Shown here: positions 15,147-26,515 of the stretch, piece by piece
Numbering within the stretch: position 1 is the stretch's first letter
How the letters are laid out: every line of letters starts with the position of its first letter
Assembly: GCF_000722765.2 (NCBI RefSeq)
Contig: NZ_CP028415.1
Location: 1,122,501 to 1,186,500 of the forward strand
Source: Streptococcus mitis
Lineage (GTDB): Bacteria; Bacillota; Bacilli; Lactobacillales; Streptococcaceae
DNA: 64,000 nt
Direction: 5' to 3'
Notes under the pieces: generated by a model
The model's input: the letters and a program-made list of their open reading frames with translations, nothing else
Told to the model about the DNA's origin: nothing
Databases searched by the model: none
Position numbers and translations under genes: made by a program

Positions 15147-15262
15147 TTATCTTTACATCCCTATCAATACTATCTGAATTCACTCTGAAAAAGATTAGAC
15201 TTTTAGCCTCAAAATTGATAAAATAAAAAAGAAAATAAGATAAAAGGAAACTATAAATCACC

Positions 15263-15562
15263 ATGATGAATATGCAAAACATGATGCGTCAAGCACAAAA
15301 ACTTCAAAAACAGATGGAACAAAGTCAAGCAGAACTTGCTGCTATGCAATTTGTTGGCAAATCTGCTCAAGACCTTGTCCAAGCGACCTTAACTGGAGAT
15401 AAGAAAGTTGTCAGCATTGACTTCAATCCAGCTGTCGTTGACCCAGAAGACCTTGAAACTCTTTCTGATATGACCGTTCAAGCCATCAACTCTGCTCTTG
15501 AACAAATCGATGAGACTACCAAGAAAAAACTAGGTGCTTTCGCTGGAAAATTGCCATTCTAA
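15263..15562 (+). CDS. YbaB/EbfC nucleoid-associated protein
   Basis: The protein has 99 residues. It begins [20 protein letters not shown], the Met/Gln-rich helix that defines the family. It continues with the central strand region ([13 protein letters not shown]) and a C-terminal helix ending [10 protein letters not shown]. YbaB forms dimers and binds DNA without strong sequence preference. It is a core gene and marks the right edge of the accessory island. The start could be the second Met. Confidence 0.93.
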
Positions 15563-15634
15563 GCATAAGAAAAACAAGCATTCAAGAGAATGCTTGCCTA
15601 TCATGGGAGGAACAACTGTTCCTCTTTTTGCTTA

Positions 15635-17398
15635 CTAAAAATTAAAGAATTCCATGGCCTGTTTGAACAGTAAATCAGTGTACTCAGGGTCTTCTTGGGC
15701 AATGGTAACCTGCTCTTGAAGCATTTCTAAGTCATCCGTTATCATGCCGTCTGCACCCAAATGAACAGATTTATCAAAGGACTCTGAACTATTGATGGTC
15801 CACACGTACAATTTCTGATCGGTATTCCAAAGCTTGTTGACAAAATTTTCATCTAAAGTTGAATACTCCATGGTATAACCTGTAGCCTTGGTTCTTGGAA
15901 AAATACTATTATAAGGTAGAATGAAAAAGACTGGAATTTGTGAATCGTAGGCTAAAACCTGGTCAATCACATGATAGTCCAAAGATTGCATTTGGTGACC
16001 ATTCTGCTTAAGAACCGTTCCATATTTTTCCATAAACCGTTTCATCATATCTGGGCTATCTTTTCGACTGGTTTTAATCTCAATAAGAAGTTTTTGATGC
16101 AATTCATTGGCTTTATTGAGATAGTCATCAAAACTAGACACCTTGCTATGATAACCATTTTCTGAAATATCAAGTTTAGTTAATTCTTTCAAAGTTAGAT
16201 CCTGAGGATTAGCATTAACACCTGTCAAATTTTTGATATTGGCATCATGCATCATGACAAACTGGCCATCTTTTGTTTCTTGTACATCCGTCTCAACAAA
16301 GTCTGGACCTAGTTGGGCTGTCCTTTCCAGAGATTGGACAGTATTTTGGACACCATTCTTATTGGATACTCCCCTGTGAGAGATAATCAAAGGTTTATTG
16401 GCAACTGGAGCTTCTAAATAAACATAACCCTCAAGAGCGAAAAAGATACCAGCACATCCCATCACTCCCCATCTCATCCAGTGGTCTTTCTTTCTCCTTG
16501 GTGTGATTTCTAATTCTTCTCCTGTTAAGAAGGAAACAAACTTAATTAGAAAGTAAGTCAAGGCCATATAGTGGAAATTCTTAATCAAGACAAAGTTAAG
16601 AATTCCCAGTACAAGAGATTCCTTATGGGTCAGACCATCCATCAGTGCCTGACTTGCTAATATTGGAATCAATAAAAGAATGAAAAATAGGTAGGTTTTG
16701 ACGACAATCCAAAGCAAGTTCCAAGTATAAAACCAGGAGTGCTTTCTTGTCTTCTCTAGACTGTATCTGACTGCCTCTTTGACTGTTTTCTTCTCAAATA
16801 GAAGTTGAGGTAGAGCAAACATCAACCGCACTGAAATATAAAATAGAAGTAAAGCCAGAATAGTAACCACTATACCTACTAGCCAATACTTGTCTTCCAC
16901 ATAATCAACGATAAAGTCCGGAATGACAATTTTATTGAGATAGTAAATCTTTAAAATCTTTCGAATCAATGGAAAGAGCATCATGACATAAAAGAAGATG
17001 AAGGTTATCTTGGAAAGTGTCACTTGCTTCATAAACAAGATACTTTGACGAAAGACCTTACGACTGTACTCCAGCAAAGTTCTCTTTTCATGATAGAGGA
17101 GGTGCCGGGCTCCGATAAAGAGAAGTCCTATCTGGTAATAGGCGACCAGTAAATTAACAATTACCAGAATAAATAAAGCAAGACTAACAAAGGGAGAACC
17201 CTTTATAATGGCAAAAATATTGTTGTAGGATAGAAAGAGATAACCTGTCTGACGGAGCAAAAGTCCAGCAATCCAAGAATTTGACGGTAACCAGACAAAC
17301 TCAATCATCATAAAAGTCAAGAAAAATAGAAAAAGTATTTTATCTAGATTAAAGTATATCTGCTTAAAACCTAGATTTTTAGGTTTTTCAGGTTTCAT
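15635..17398 (-). CDS. Membrane-bound glycerophosphodiester phosphodiesterase
   Basis: The protein has 587 residues from the ATG at 17398, chosen because AGGAG lies 6 nt upstream; a GTG two codons earlier abuts that site. The first 330 residues hold about eight membrane helices of the GDPD-associated type. The C-terminal domain shows LIISHRGVSNKNGVQNT, then the catalytic ETDVQETKDGQFVMMHD segment with HRG, ExD and HD residues. It cleaves glycerophosphodiesters to glycerol-3-phosphate and an alcohol, perhaps from lipid or teichoic-acid turnover. The exonuclease gene lies 8 nt upstream, in an operon. Confidence 0.9.
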   Translation of the reverse strand: MKPEKPKNLGFKQIYFNLDKILFLFFLTFMMIEFVWLPSNSWIAGLLLRQTGYLFLSYNNIFAIIKGSPFVSLALFILVIVNLLVAYYQIGLLFIGARHLLYHEKRTLLEYSRKVFRQSILFMKQVTLSKITFIFFYVMMLFPLIRKILKIYYLNKIVIPDFIVDYVEDKYWLVGIVVTILALLLFYISVRLMFALPQLLFEKKTVKEAVRYSLEKTRKHSWFYTWNLLWIVVKTYLFFILLLIPILASQALMDGLTHKESLVLGILNFVLIKNFHYMALTYFLIKFVSFLTGEELEITPRRKKDHWMRWGVMGCAGIFFALEGYVYLEAPVANKPLIISHRGVSNKNGVQNTVQSLERTAQLGPDFVETDVQETKDGQFVMMHDANIKNLTGVNANPQDLTLKELTKLDISENGYHSKVSSFDDYLNKANELHQKLLIEIKTSRKDSPDMMKRFMEKYGTVLKQNGHQMQSLDYHVIDQVLAYDSQIPVFFILPYNSIFPRTKATGYTMEYSTLDENFVNKLWNTDQKLYVWTINSSESFDKSVHLGADGMITDDLEMLQEQVTIAQEDPEYTDLLFKQAMEFFNF

Positions 17399-17406
17399 AA
17401 GCACTC

Positions 17407-17997
17407 CTAGTCAAATAATTGAGACAAATCCAAGCCTCCAAAAGGATTGTTTGATAGGCTACTTTCTGTCCCTAATAATTCTCTAGCTTGATCCGACTCT
17501 AGGAAGGACTCGTAAACACGCGCTGTCATACGAGCATCCTCTAAGCTATTATGAGACTGACCTTGAAATCCAAGAAATGAGGCAACAGTTTGCAATTTGA
17601 GATTGGCAATACCGTGTAAATCCGAACTCCGACGTTCAAAAGCTTCATCATATAAATCTACCTTGTACTGCTGACTGTAGTCTAAACCATGCTCTGCTAG
17701 AATAGGCAAATCACTTTTAGCAGCATTGTAGCCTACCATGGGTAAAGAACCCACAAACTCTTGGAAATCTTTTATAACTTTCTCCACTGGAGGGGCATCT
17801 TTTAAGGTCTCAGCTGTAATCCCAGTCAAACCATTGATAAAACTCTTTAGAGGCACGCTGGTATGAACATAGGAATCATAGGCATCGATTTCCTGACCAT
17901 CTCTAAAACGCACTGCCGATACTTGAATCAAGTGTGTTTGCCCTTCATGCTGATTAAATTCTAAGTCGAAAGCAATGTAATCTTCTAATCGTTCCAT
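17407..17997 (-). CDS. DEDDh 3'-5' exonuclease (DnaQ-like)
   Basis: The protein has 196 residues. Motif Exo I is YIAFDLEFNQ (Asp and Glu), Exo II lies around MVGYNAAKSDLPIL (the N/D pair), and Exo III is HNSLEDARMTARVY with the His and Asp of the DEDDh class. It removes nucleotides from 3' ends of DNA or RNA. Stand-alone proteins of this type occur in all streptococci and their role is unclear. It is followed at once by the GDPD gene. A BOX element lies upstream. Confidence 0.88.
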   Translation of the reverse strand: MERLEDYIAFDLEFNQHEGQTHLIQVSAVRFRDGQEIDAYDSYVHTSVPLKSFINGLTGITAETLKDAPPVEKVIKDFQEFVGSLPMVGYNAAKSDLPILAEHGLDYSQQYKVDLYDEAFERRSSDLHGIANLKLQTVASFLGFQGQSHNSLEDARMTARVYESFLESDQARELLGTESSLSNNPFGGLDLSQLFD

Positions 17998-18024
17998 TAT
18001 ATACCTCTCCTATACTGTTATTTT

Positions 18025-18177
18025 ATACTCTTCGAAAATCAAATTCAAACCACGTCAACGTCGCCTTGCCGTAGATATATGTAACTGACTTCGTCAGTCT
18101 TATCTACAACCTCAAAGCAGTGCTTTGAGCAGACTGCGGCTAGTTTCCTAGTTTACTCTTTGATTTTCATTGAGTAT
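18025..18177. repeat. BOX element (boxA-boxB-boxC)
   Basis: This 153-bp stretch begins ATACTCTTCGAAAATC, contains ACGTCGCCTTGCCGTAGATA and ACTGACTTCGTCAGT, then CAAAGCAGTGCTTTGAGC, and ends TTGATTTTCATTGAGTAT. This is the classic mitis-group BOX repeat with one copy each of A, B and C; the length fits 59+45+50. BOX elements are miniature repeats that form a stable RNA stem and can change expression of neighbours. It lies between rocS and the exonuclease gene, both on the minus strand. Confidence 0.92.
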
Positions 18178-18249
18178 TACTTGAGCAACTATACTATTTA
18201 GAAATAAAAGAAGCCATCAGGTTAGCATTTAACCTAAACAGCTCCTTGA

Positions 18250-18741
18250 TTATCCTCCAAATAAACGAGCAAAAAAGCCTTTCTTAGTTGATTGGACTTC
18301 TTCTTTTGCTTGGTCCAGCTCTAGCTTAAGATTTTCTTGATCCTTCATGGCTTGAAGGGTCAATTGTTGCTGCTGATCGAGTTGTTTGTCTTTCTCAGCA
18401 ATCTGACGGTCTTTGATACGCATCTGCTCGTCTTTTTCTGATAACTGACGATCCTTGGCTTTTAATTGTTCATAGAGACGGAGAATTTCTGCATTCTTCT
18501 CATCAACTAGAATCTCCATCAGTTCACGTTGCTTGACATCTTCACTGACAGGCTCATCTTCAAAAATCGTTTTTTTATAGATTTCTTCTAGCTTAATCAA
18601 GCCACTTCTGGTAACGACTGTTACCCCTTTGTCATTTTTATCTGTGTCTTCTTCTGGTAATTCTTTGACACGGTTATTGATTGCTTGGCGAGATAATCCT
18701 AAGACCTCTGCAATCTCACTGACGGTCATTTCAATACTCAT
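18250..18741 (-). CDS. rocS: Chromosome segregation regulator RocS
   Basis: The protein has 163 residues. The N-terminal helix-turn-helix reads MTVSEIAEVLGLSRQAINNR. Residues about 70-145 form a coiled coil with repeats such as KDRQLSEKDEQ and KDRQIAEKDKQ. The C-terminus KKGFFARLFGG is a short amphipathic membrane-binding helix. This architecture is that of pneumococcal RocS, which links the chromosome to the membrane and couples segregation with capsule and division control. Neighbours (mtnN, macP, glmU) match the pneumococcal order. Confidence 0.85.
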   Translation of the reverse strand: MSIEMTVSEIAEVLGLSRQAINNRVKELPEEDTDKNDKGVTVVTRSGLIKLEEIYKKTIFEDEPVSEDVKQRELMEILVDEKNAEILRLYEQLKAKDRQLSEKDEQMRIKDRQIAEKDKQLDQQQQLTLQAMKDQENLKLELDQAKEEVQSTKKGFFARLFGG

Positions 18742-18817
18742 AATATCCTCTGAAACGTTTTCTAGCTTTTCTTTACTTAAATCTTATCATAAGCTAGATA
18801 AACTGTCAAATTTCCGC

Positions 18818-19510
18818 TTAAGCTAAGGCCTTCAAAAAGGCTAACAAGACTTGAGCAGAGCGACGTCCAGCTTCGATAATAAACTCATCAAAAGAGATGT
18901 TTGCTTCATGGTTTGCATTGTCACTCATAGCTCGAATAACTAAAACTGGAAGACTAAGAGCATGCGCTGCCTGAGCAATAGCTGCCCCCTCCATCTCGAC
19001 TGCTAAAACTTCTGGGAAATGGGACTTAATCGCTTCTATCTTGTCATTTCCTGCAACAAAACTATCTCCTGTAGCAATCAAACCAAGATGCCAGTTCTGG
19101 TCCAATTGAGATAGACTCTCTTGAATTTTGGCAACAAAGGTTTTATCTGATTCGAAATAAAGCGGTTGTTGTGCCATTTGTCCATAAGCATAGCCAAAAG
19201 CTGTGACATCCACATCATGATAGGCTAATTTGTCAGAAATCACGACATCCCCAACAGCAATACCTTCTGCTACTGCCCCAGCTGATCCCGTGTTAATTAG
19301 AGCATCCACTTGGAAATGATCAGCCAAAATAGCCACACTCATAGCAGACATGACCTTACCAATTCCACTTTCTACAAGAACGACTTCATGCGAGGCAATG
19401 GTTCCTGTATGATAGGTATTGCCTAAAACAACTTGCTCCTGGGCATTGTCTAAATGCTGGACCAGATACGCCAGTTCTTCTGGCATAGCCGCAATAATTC
19501 CTATTTTCAT
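18818..19510 (-). CDS. mtnN: 5'-methylthioadenosine/S-adenosylhomocysteine nucleosidase
   Basis: The protein has 230 residues, full length for Pfs/MtnN. It begins MKIGIIAAMPEELAYLV with the catalytic Glu region. It contains NTGSAGAV (substrate loop), VAVEMEGAAIAQAAHA with the ribose-binding Met-Glu pair, and VIRAMSDNA with the catalytic Asp. It hydrolyses MTA and SAH to adenine plus the thioribose, and makes the precursor of autoinducer-2. It lies 16 nt after macP in a block glmU-nudix-macP-mtnN. Confidence 0.96.
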   Translation of the reverse strand: MKIGIIAAMPEELAYLVQHLDNAQEQVVLGNTYHTGTIASHEVVLVESGIGKVMSAMSVAILADHFQVDALINTGSAGAVAEGIAVGDVVISDKLAYHDVDVTAFGYAYGQMAQQPLYFESDKTFVAKIQESLSQLDQNWHLGLIATGDSFVAGNDKIEAIKSHFPEVLAVEMEGAAIAQAAHALSLPVLVIRAMSDNANHEANISFDEFIIEAGRRSAQVLLAFLKALA

Positions 19511-19526
19511 TTCAATTCCTTTTCTA

Positions 19527-19838
19527 TTATAAAAGTTTCATTGCTAAGACAAGCAAAATCAAGAGAAAGATGACCGCGAATAAGATTTTATTTAACTTAG
19601 AATTGAAGATATTTCTCTTGGTATTTTCAATGCGACGGCTTTTATGAATAGACGGTTCGACCTGAATCTTCAAGGTTTCCTGACTAAAACCATAATCCTT
19701 AGAATTGGCATAACCAAAACGGGAAGAAGAGGTTGGTAAAATCTTAGTCTCCTCATCATCTAGTAAAGGAGGACCTGAAATTTTTTCGCCTCTATTAGCT
19801 CTTTCAATCATTTCATCCGTTAATAAAGGTTTACCCAT
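19527..19838 (-). CDS. macP: MacP, membrane cofactor of cell-wall synthase PBP2a
   Basis: The protein has 103 residues from the ATG at 19838, chosen for GAGGAGG 5 nt upstream; the longer frame start lacks a ribosome site. It begins [19 protein letters not shown]. It has a DDEET motif near residue 31, the likely threonine for StkP phosphorylation in the pneumococcal protein, and one C-terminal membrane helix ([15 protein letters not shown]). Pneumococcal MacP lies between the same Nudix and pfs genes and activates PBP2a. Assignment rests on context, topology and motif. Confidence 0.82.
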   Translation of the reverse strand: MGKPLLTDEMIERANRGEKISGPPLLDDEETKILPTSSSRFGYANSKDYGFSQETLKIQVEPSIHKSRRIENTKRNIFNSKLNKILFAVIFLLILLVLAMKLL

Positions 19839-19849
19839 ACTGACCTCCT

Positions 19850-20395
19850 CTATTTTTTCTGCAATTCCCAATACTGAACAGCCATAATTGTCTTGGCATC
19901 GCAGATATGACCTGATTGGATCAATTCCTTGGCTTCCTCTAAGCTCACTTCAAGGACTTCCAAGGTCTCATCTTCATCCTGCGGACGCGGATTTTCCACT
20001 TTCGTTAAATCACTTGCTAGGTATAATTTTAACTTTTCATTACAAAAGCCAATGGCTGAGTAAAAATCGTACAAGAGTTCTAATTTCCCTGTATAGGCTG
20101 TTTCTTCCTCTAATTCACGAAGTGCTGCTGCGACAGGGTCTGTGTTTTCTCCTACTTCCAATTTTCCGGCTGGAATTTCGTAAGAGACTGCCTCAATGGC
20201 TTTGCGGTACTGCTTGACCAAGATGAGTTTTTGCTCATCCGTTACAGCTAAAACACAGACAGCTCCATTGTGGAAAATCAAATCCCGTTGGGCAGTTCCC
20301 TTTCCTTCTGGTAATTCAACCTGATCTTGGACCAGTTTAAAAATTGGCCCTTGATAGATTTCTTTTCGGCTAAGCGTTTTTTCTTCAAATTCCAT
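19850..20395 (-). CDS. Nudix hydrolase, ADP-ribose pyrophosphatase type
   Basis: The protein has 181 residues. The Nudix box GKLEVGEN...LRELEEET lies near residues 78-100 and keeps the catalytic REL-x-EE glutamates. The upstream segment [20 protein letters not shown] is typical of the ADP-ribose pyrophosphatase subgroup. It cleaves ADP-ribose or similar nucleotides. It lies 9 nt after glmU and just before macP. Confidence 0.9.
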   Translation of the reverse strand: MEFEEKTLSRKEIYQGPIFKLVQDQVELPEGKGTAQRDLIFHNGAVCVLAVTDEQKLILVKQYRKAIEAVSYEIPAGKLEVGENTDPVAAALRELEEETAYTGKLELLYDFYSAIGFCNEKLKLYLASDLTKVENPRPQDEDETLEVLEVSLEEAKELIQSGHICDAKTIMAVQYWELQKK

Positions 20396-20404
20396 GATAG
20401 GCTC

Positions 20405-21799
<1,395 letters not shown>

Positions 21800-21901
21800 C
21801 TAGAAATTCCCTTTTATTATACCATATTTCAAATCATTCCGCGCTCTTGAATGAAAAAATGCTCTAAAGTCCTTTCTTAACCCATTTTTTGAGTATTTTT
21901 T

Positions 21902-21930
21902 TTGATTTTTTCTCATTTTTAAGGTAAAAT
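21902..21930 (+). promoter_or_regulatory. Promoter of the GH25 gene, possibly leaderless
   Basis: -35 TTGATT (21902-21907) and -10 TAAAAT (21925-21930) are 17 bp apart. The expected start of transcription falls at about 21937-21939, at the ATG of the GH25 gene. No ribosome site precedes that ATG. Confidence 0.6.
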
Positions 21931-21938
21931 TATGAGAT

Positions 21939-22739
21939 ATGAGAAAGAAAATAAATCCGCTTATTTTGTTTGGTTTTTTTGGGATTATGATTTTCATTTT
22001 AATCCTGAATCGTCCTCGTTTTGAGGACCATCCTGTAAAAACAAAGTCAAATATCGCGCAAGTAGAAACGCAAGCGCTACATAATATAGATAAACCGGTG
22101 ATTGATGTTTCTGGATGGCAGCGCCCTGAGGAAATTAATTACGATACTCTCTCCCAAAACATTTCTGGAGCTATTGTTCGCGTCCATAGTGGTGCTCAAA
22201 CGTCCAAAGAGAACGATGCTTCCTTTGTTAATGGTGTTGATAAGGCCTTTAAAACCCATATCACTGAGTTTCGAAAACGAAATGTCCCAATCGGTGTCTA
22301 TGCCTATGTAGCTGGAAAAAATGTCCAAGAAATGGAAAAGGCTGCCGAGGTATTTTATAACGCCTCTTCGCCATACAGTCCAAGTTACTATTGGCTAGAT
22401 GTGGAAGAAAAAACCATGTCCAATATGAACGAAGGTGTTGAAGCCTTTCGAGCAAAACTAGAATCACTAGGTGCTAAAAATATCGGCATCTACGTCGGAG
22501 TCTACTTCATGGAAGAACACAGTATTGATACAGACAAGTTTACGTCTGTTTGGATTCCTTCCTATGGTTCTGACTCAGGATTTTACGAAGCTACTCCTAA
22601 GACTGATTTAGATTACGACATTCACCAGTACACATCTAAAGGAAAAATTGCTGGCTTTGACCACGATTTGGACATCAACGTCATTTCTTCCTTAAAAAAC
22701 AAAGAAGAAACCTTTAGAAAACTCTTTTTAAAACCTTAA
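21939..22739 (+). CDS. GH25 lysozyme family protein, membrane-anchored
   Basis: The protein has 266 residues. One N-terminal membrane helix (PLILFGFFGIMIFILIL) is followed by a GH25 domain: KPVIDVSGWQ with the first catalytic Asp, PIGVYAYV, and YYWLDVEE with the catalytic Asp-x-Glu near residue 150, ending with HQYTSKG and D-x-D-x-N. It would cleave the MurNAc-GlcNAc bond of peptidoglycan outside the cell. There are no choline-binding repeats. The nearest promoter places the transcript start almost on the ATG. Confidence 0.88.
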   Translation: MRKKINPLILFGFFGIMIFILILNRPRFEDHPVKTKSNIAQVETQALHNIDKPVIDVSGWQRPEEINYDTLSQNISGAIVRVHSGAQTSKENDASFVNGVDKAFKTHITEFRKRNVPIGVYAYVAGKNVQEMEKAAEVFYNASSPYSPSYYWLDVEEKTMSNMNEGVEAFRAKLESLGAKNIGIYVGVYFMEEHSIDTDKFTSVWIPSYGSDSGFYEATPKTDLDYDIHQYTSKGKIAGFDHDLDINVISSLKNKEETFRKLFLKP

Positions 22740-22833
22740 AAGCATTTGTTTATCATTTGCTTTTTCTTTTTGTGTTTGATTGTGATACAATATAGTAAGG
22801 ATTTTTTGAAATAGAAATAGTTGGAGGAAAAAT

Positions 22834-23676
22834 ATGCTTTCATGGTTAGCACGTGTTATTAAAGGGATTGTCATTGCTCTTGGATTTATCTTACCGGGAA
22901 TTTCTGGAGGGGTTCTAGCAGCAATCTTAGGAATTTATGAACGAATGATTGGCTTTCTGGCCCACCCCTTTAAAGACTTTAAAGAAAATGTTTTGTACTT
23001 TATTCCAGTTGCTATTGGTATGCTTTTGGGAATAGGCTTATTTTCTTACCCGATTGAATACCTGCTTGAAAATTATCAGGTCTTTGTCTTATGGAGCTTT
23101 GCGGGTGCCATCATTGGTACAGTTCCTAGCCTCCTTAAAGAATCAACTCGAGAATCTGACCGAGACAAGATTGATTTAGCTTGGTTCTGGGCAACCTTTA
23201 TTATTTCTGGACTAGGTCTCTATGCCTTAAATTTTGTCGTTGGAACCTTGAGCGCCAGCTTTCTGAATTTCGTCCTAGCGGGTGCACTACTGGCTCTAGG
23301 CGTGTTGGTTCCTGGCCTCAGTCCATCAAATCTACTTTTAATTTTGGGCCTCTATGCTCCTATGTTGACTGGTTTTAAAACCTTTGACCTCTTGGGAACC
23401 TTCTTCCCGATTGGAATCGGAGCAGGCGCAACTCTCATCATTTTTTCAAAATTGATGGATTATGCCTTAAACAACTACCACTCACGCGTCTATCATTTCA
23501 TCATCGGTATCGTCCTATCAAGTACCCTTTTGATTTTGATTCCAAATGCAGGAAACGCTGAGAGTATCCAATATACCGGTATTTCACTTGTTGGTTATGT
23601 CATCATCGCCTTCTTCTTTGCGCTGGGAATCTGGCTTGGTATTTGGATGAGCCAATTGGAGGATAAGTATAAATAA
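22834..23676 (+). CDS. DUF368 polyprenyl-phosphate translocase (PopT type)
   Basis: The protein has 280 residues and about eight membrane helices. Two related motifs lie in its halves: PGISGGVLAAILGIYERMIG (residues about 22-41) and VPGLSPSNLLLILGLYAPML, as expected for an inverted repeat fold. DUF368 proteins have been reported to recycle undecaprenyl phosphate across the membrane. GGAGG lies 7 nt upstream. The next gene overlaps its stop by one base, so the three genes up to the phosphatase form an operon. Confidence 0.85.
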   Translation: MLSWLARVIKGIVIALGFILPGISGGVLAAILGIYERMIGFLAHPFKDFKENVLYFIPVAIGMLLGIGLFSYPIEYLLENYQVFVLWSFAGAIIGTVPSLLKESTRESDRDKIDLAWFWATFIISGLGLYALNFVVGTLSASFLNFVLAGALLALGVLVPGLSPSNLLLILGLYAPMLTGFKTFDLLGTFFPIGIGAGATLIIFSKLMDYALNNYHSRVYHFIIGIVLSSTLLILIPNAGNAESIQYTGISLVGYVIIAFFFALGIWLGIWMSQLEDKYK

Positions 23677-24158
23677 TGGCAAAAAAAGTTAAAATCAAAA
23701 AAACATTGGTGGAACAAATCCTGTCTAAAGCAGGTATCCCACATCAGGGAATTCAAATCAATGCGCTGGAAGGGGAGCTACCTCAAGGTTATGAACGAGA
23801 TCAGATTTTCAAAACCTTGGCTCTTTTGGGCGACAAGACAGGACCGATTATCGGAATTGTCCCTATCACTCAACACTTGTCTGAAAAGAAACTAGCCAAA
23901 ATTTCTGGCAATAAAAAAGTGAGCATGATTCCACAAAAGGACTTGGAAAAAACAACTGGTTACATTCATGGAGCCAATAATCCTGTCGGAATTCGTCAGA
24001 AACACAATTACCCCATTTTTATCGATAAAATCGCTCTTGACTTGGATCAAATGATTGTCTCTGCTGGGGAAGTTGGTCACAGCATTATCGTCGCACCACA
24101 AGACTTGGCTAGCTTTGTAAAAGCTGACTTTGCAGATATCTTGGAGGACAGCCAATAA
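23676..24158 (+). CDS. ybaK: YbaK/EbsC-type Cys-tRNA(Pro) deacylase
   Basis: The protein has 160 residues. It begins with a basic N-terminus and shows the YbaK pattern with KTLALLGDKTGPIIGIVPITQ, KKVSMIPQKDLEKTTGYIHG and the conserved GANNPVGIR and DLDQMIVSAGEVGHSI segments. It hydrolyses cysteine misloaded on tRNA-Pro. It overlaps the preceding and following genes by one base each. Confidence 0.9.
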   Translation: MAKKVKIKKTLVEQILSKAGIPHQGIQINALEGELPQGYERDQIFKTLALLGDKTGPIIGIVPITQHLSEKKLAKISGNKKVSMIPQKDLEKTTGYIHGANNPVGIRQKHNYPIFIDKIALDLDQMIVSAGEVGHSIIVAPQDLASFVKADFADILEDSQ

Positions 24159-24775
24159 TGAAACTCTACTTTGTCCGCCACGGTCGCACCCTCTGGAACC
24201 AAGAAGGACGCTTTCAAGGTGCTAGTGGAGATTCTCCCCTACTTCCTGAATCCATTGACACCCTAAAACGACTAGGCAAGTATCTCAAGGATGTTCCTTT
24301 TAATCAGATTTATTCAAGTGATTTACCTCGAGCGGTCAAATCTGCTGAAATTATCCAAAGTCAACTCCAGACACCCTGTCCTTTAGAAAGTGTTCCTAAT
24401 CTCCGTGAATGGCAGCTGGGGAAGTTGGAAGGTTTGAAAATCGCAACCTTGGAAGCTATTTACCCGCAACAAATCAAAGCTTTCCGATCTAATCTTGCCA
24501 AGTTTGACACAAAAATGTTCGGAGCCGAATCCCTCTATAGCACCACGCAACGGACCATCCAATTTATCAAATCATTAAAAGATAGTCCGGCTGAGCGTAT
24601 TCTAATTGTCGGCCACGGTGCTAATCTTACTGCCAGTCTTCGTACTCTTCTAGGCTATAAAGAACCACTTCTTCGTAAAGATGGCGGTCTAGCAAATGCC
24701 AGCCTAACCATTCTAGAAACCCATGATTTTGAAACATTCACTCTCGATACTTGGAATGATACTTCCTATCAATAA
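24158..24775 (+). CDS. Histidine phosphatase family protein (phosphoglycerate mutase-like)
   Basis: The protein has 205 residues. The phosphohistidine motif is YFVRHGRTLWNQEGRFQG at residues 5-22. SSDLPRAVKSAEI gives the second arginine and LIVGHGANL the second histidine. Its substrate is unknown; stand-alone members act on sugar phosphates or nucleotides. It is the third gene of the DUF368-ybaK operon and ends in a terminator. Confidence 0.9.
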   Translation: MKLYFVRHGRTLWNQEGRFQGASGDSPLLPESIDTLKRLGKYLKDVPFNQIYSSDLPRAVKSAEIIQSQLQTPCPLESVPNLREWQLGKLEGLKIATLEAIYPQQIKAFRSNLAKFDTKMFGAESLYSTTQRTIQFIKSLKDSPAERILIVGHGANLTASLRTLLGYKEPLLRKDGGLANASLTILETHDFETFTLDTWNDTSYQ

Positions 24776-24776
24776 C

Positions 24777-24807
24777 AGAACTTGATTTTAGCGTCAAGTT
24801 CTTTTTA
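24777..24807 (+). terminator. Terminator after the phosphatase gene
   Basis: The arms AGAACTTGA and TCAAGTTCT are followed by T5. It separates this operon from lysS. Confidence 0.8.
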
Positions 24808-24903
24808 GTTTTGAAAGATTATCCGTGAATTTCTTGGTTATTTATGATAAAATGGGAGTATCGCAAAAAATGACTCATCGTATTCAATTTTGAGTAAAAC
24901 TAG

Positions 24904-26403
<1,500 letters not shown>

Positions 26404-26409
26404 TACTCT

Positions 26410-26438
26410 TATCCTCTGGTTCTTGCCAGAGGATATTT
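26410..26438 (+). terminator. Terminator of lysS
   Basis: The arms ATCCTCTGG and CCAGAGGAT are followed by ATTTTC, directly after the lysS stop. Confidence 0.75.
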
Positions 26439-26451
26439 TCATATCCAAAAG

Positions 26452-26487
26452 AAATAGACTGAAGTTTTCACCTCAGTCTATTTTTTT
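26452..26487. terminator. Bidirectional terminator between lysS and the giant surface protein gene
   Basis: The arms AAATAGACTGA and TCAGTCTATTT are followed by a T7 run on the plus strand, with T-rich sequence also on the minus strand. It serves the converging genes. Confidence 0.75.
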
Positions 26488-26515
26488 ATCGAACTTTAGA
26501 AAGGAAGTTTCTTTC

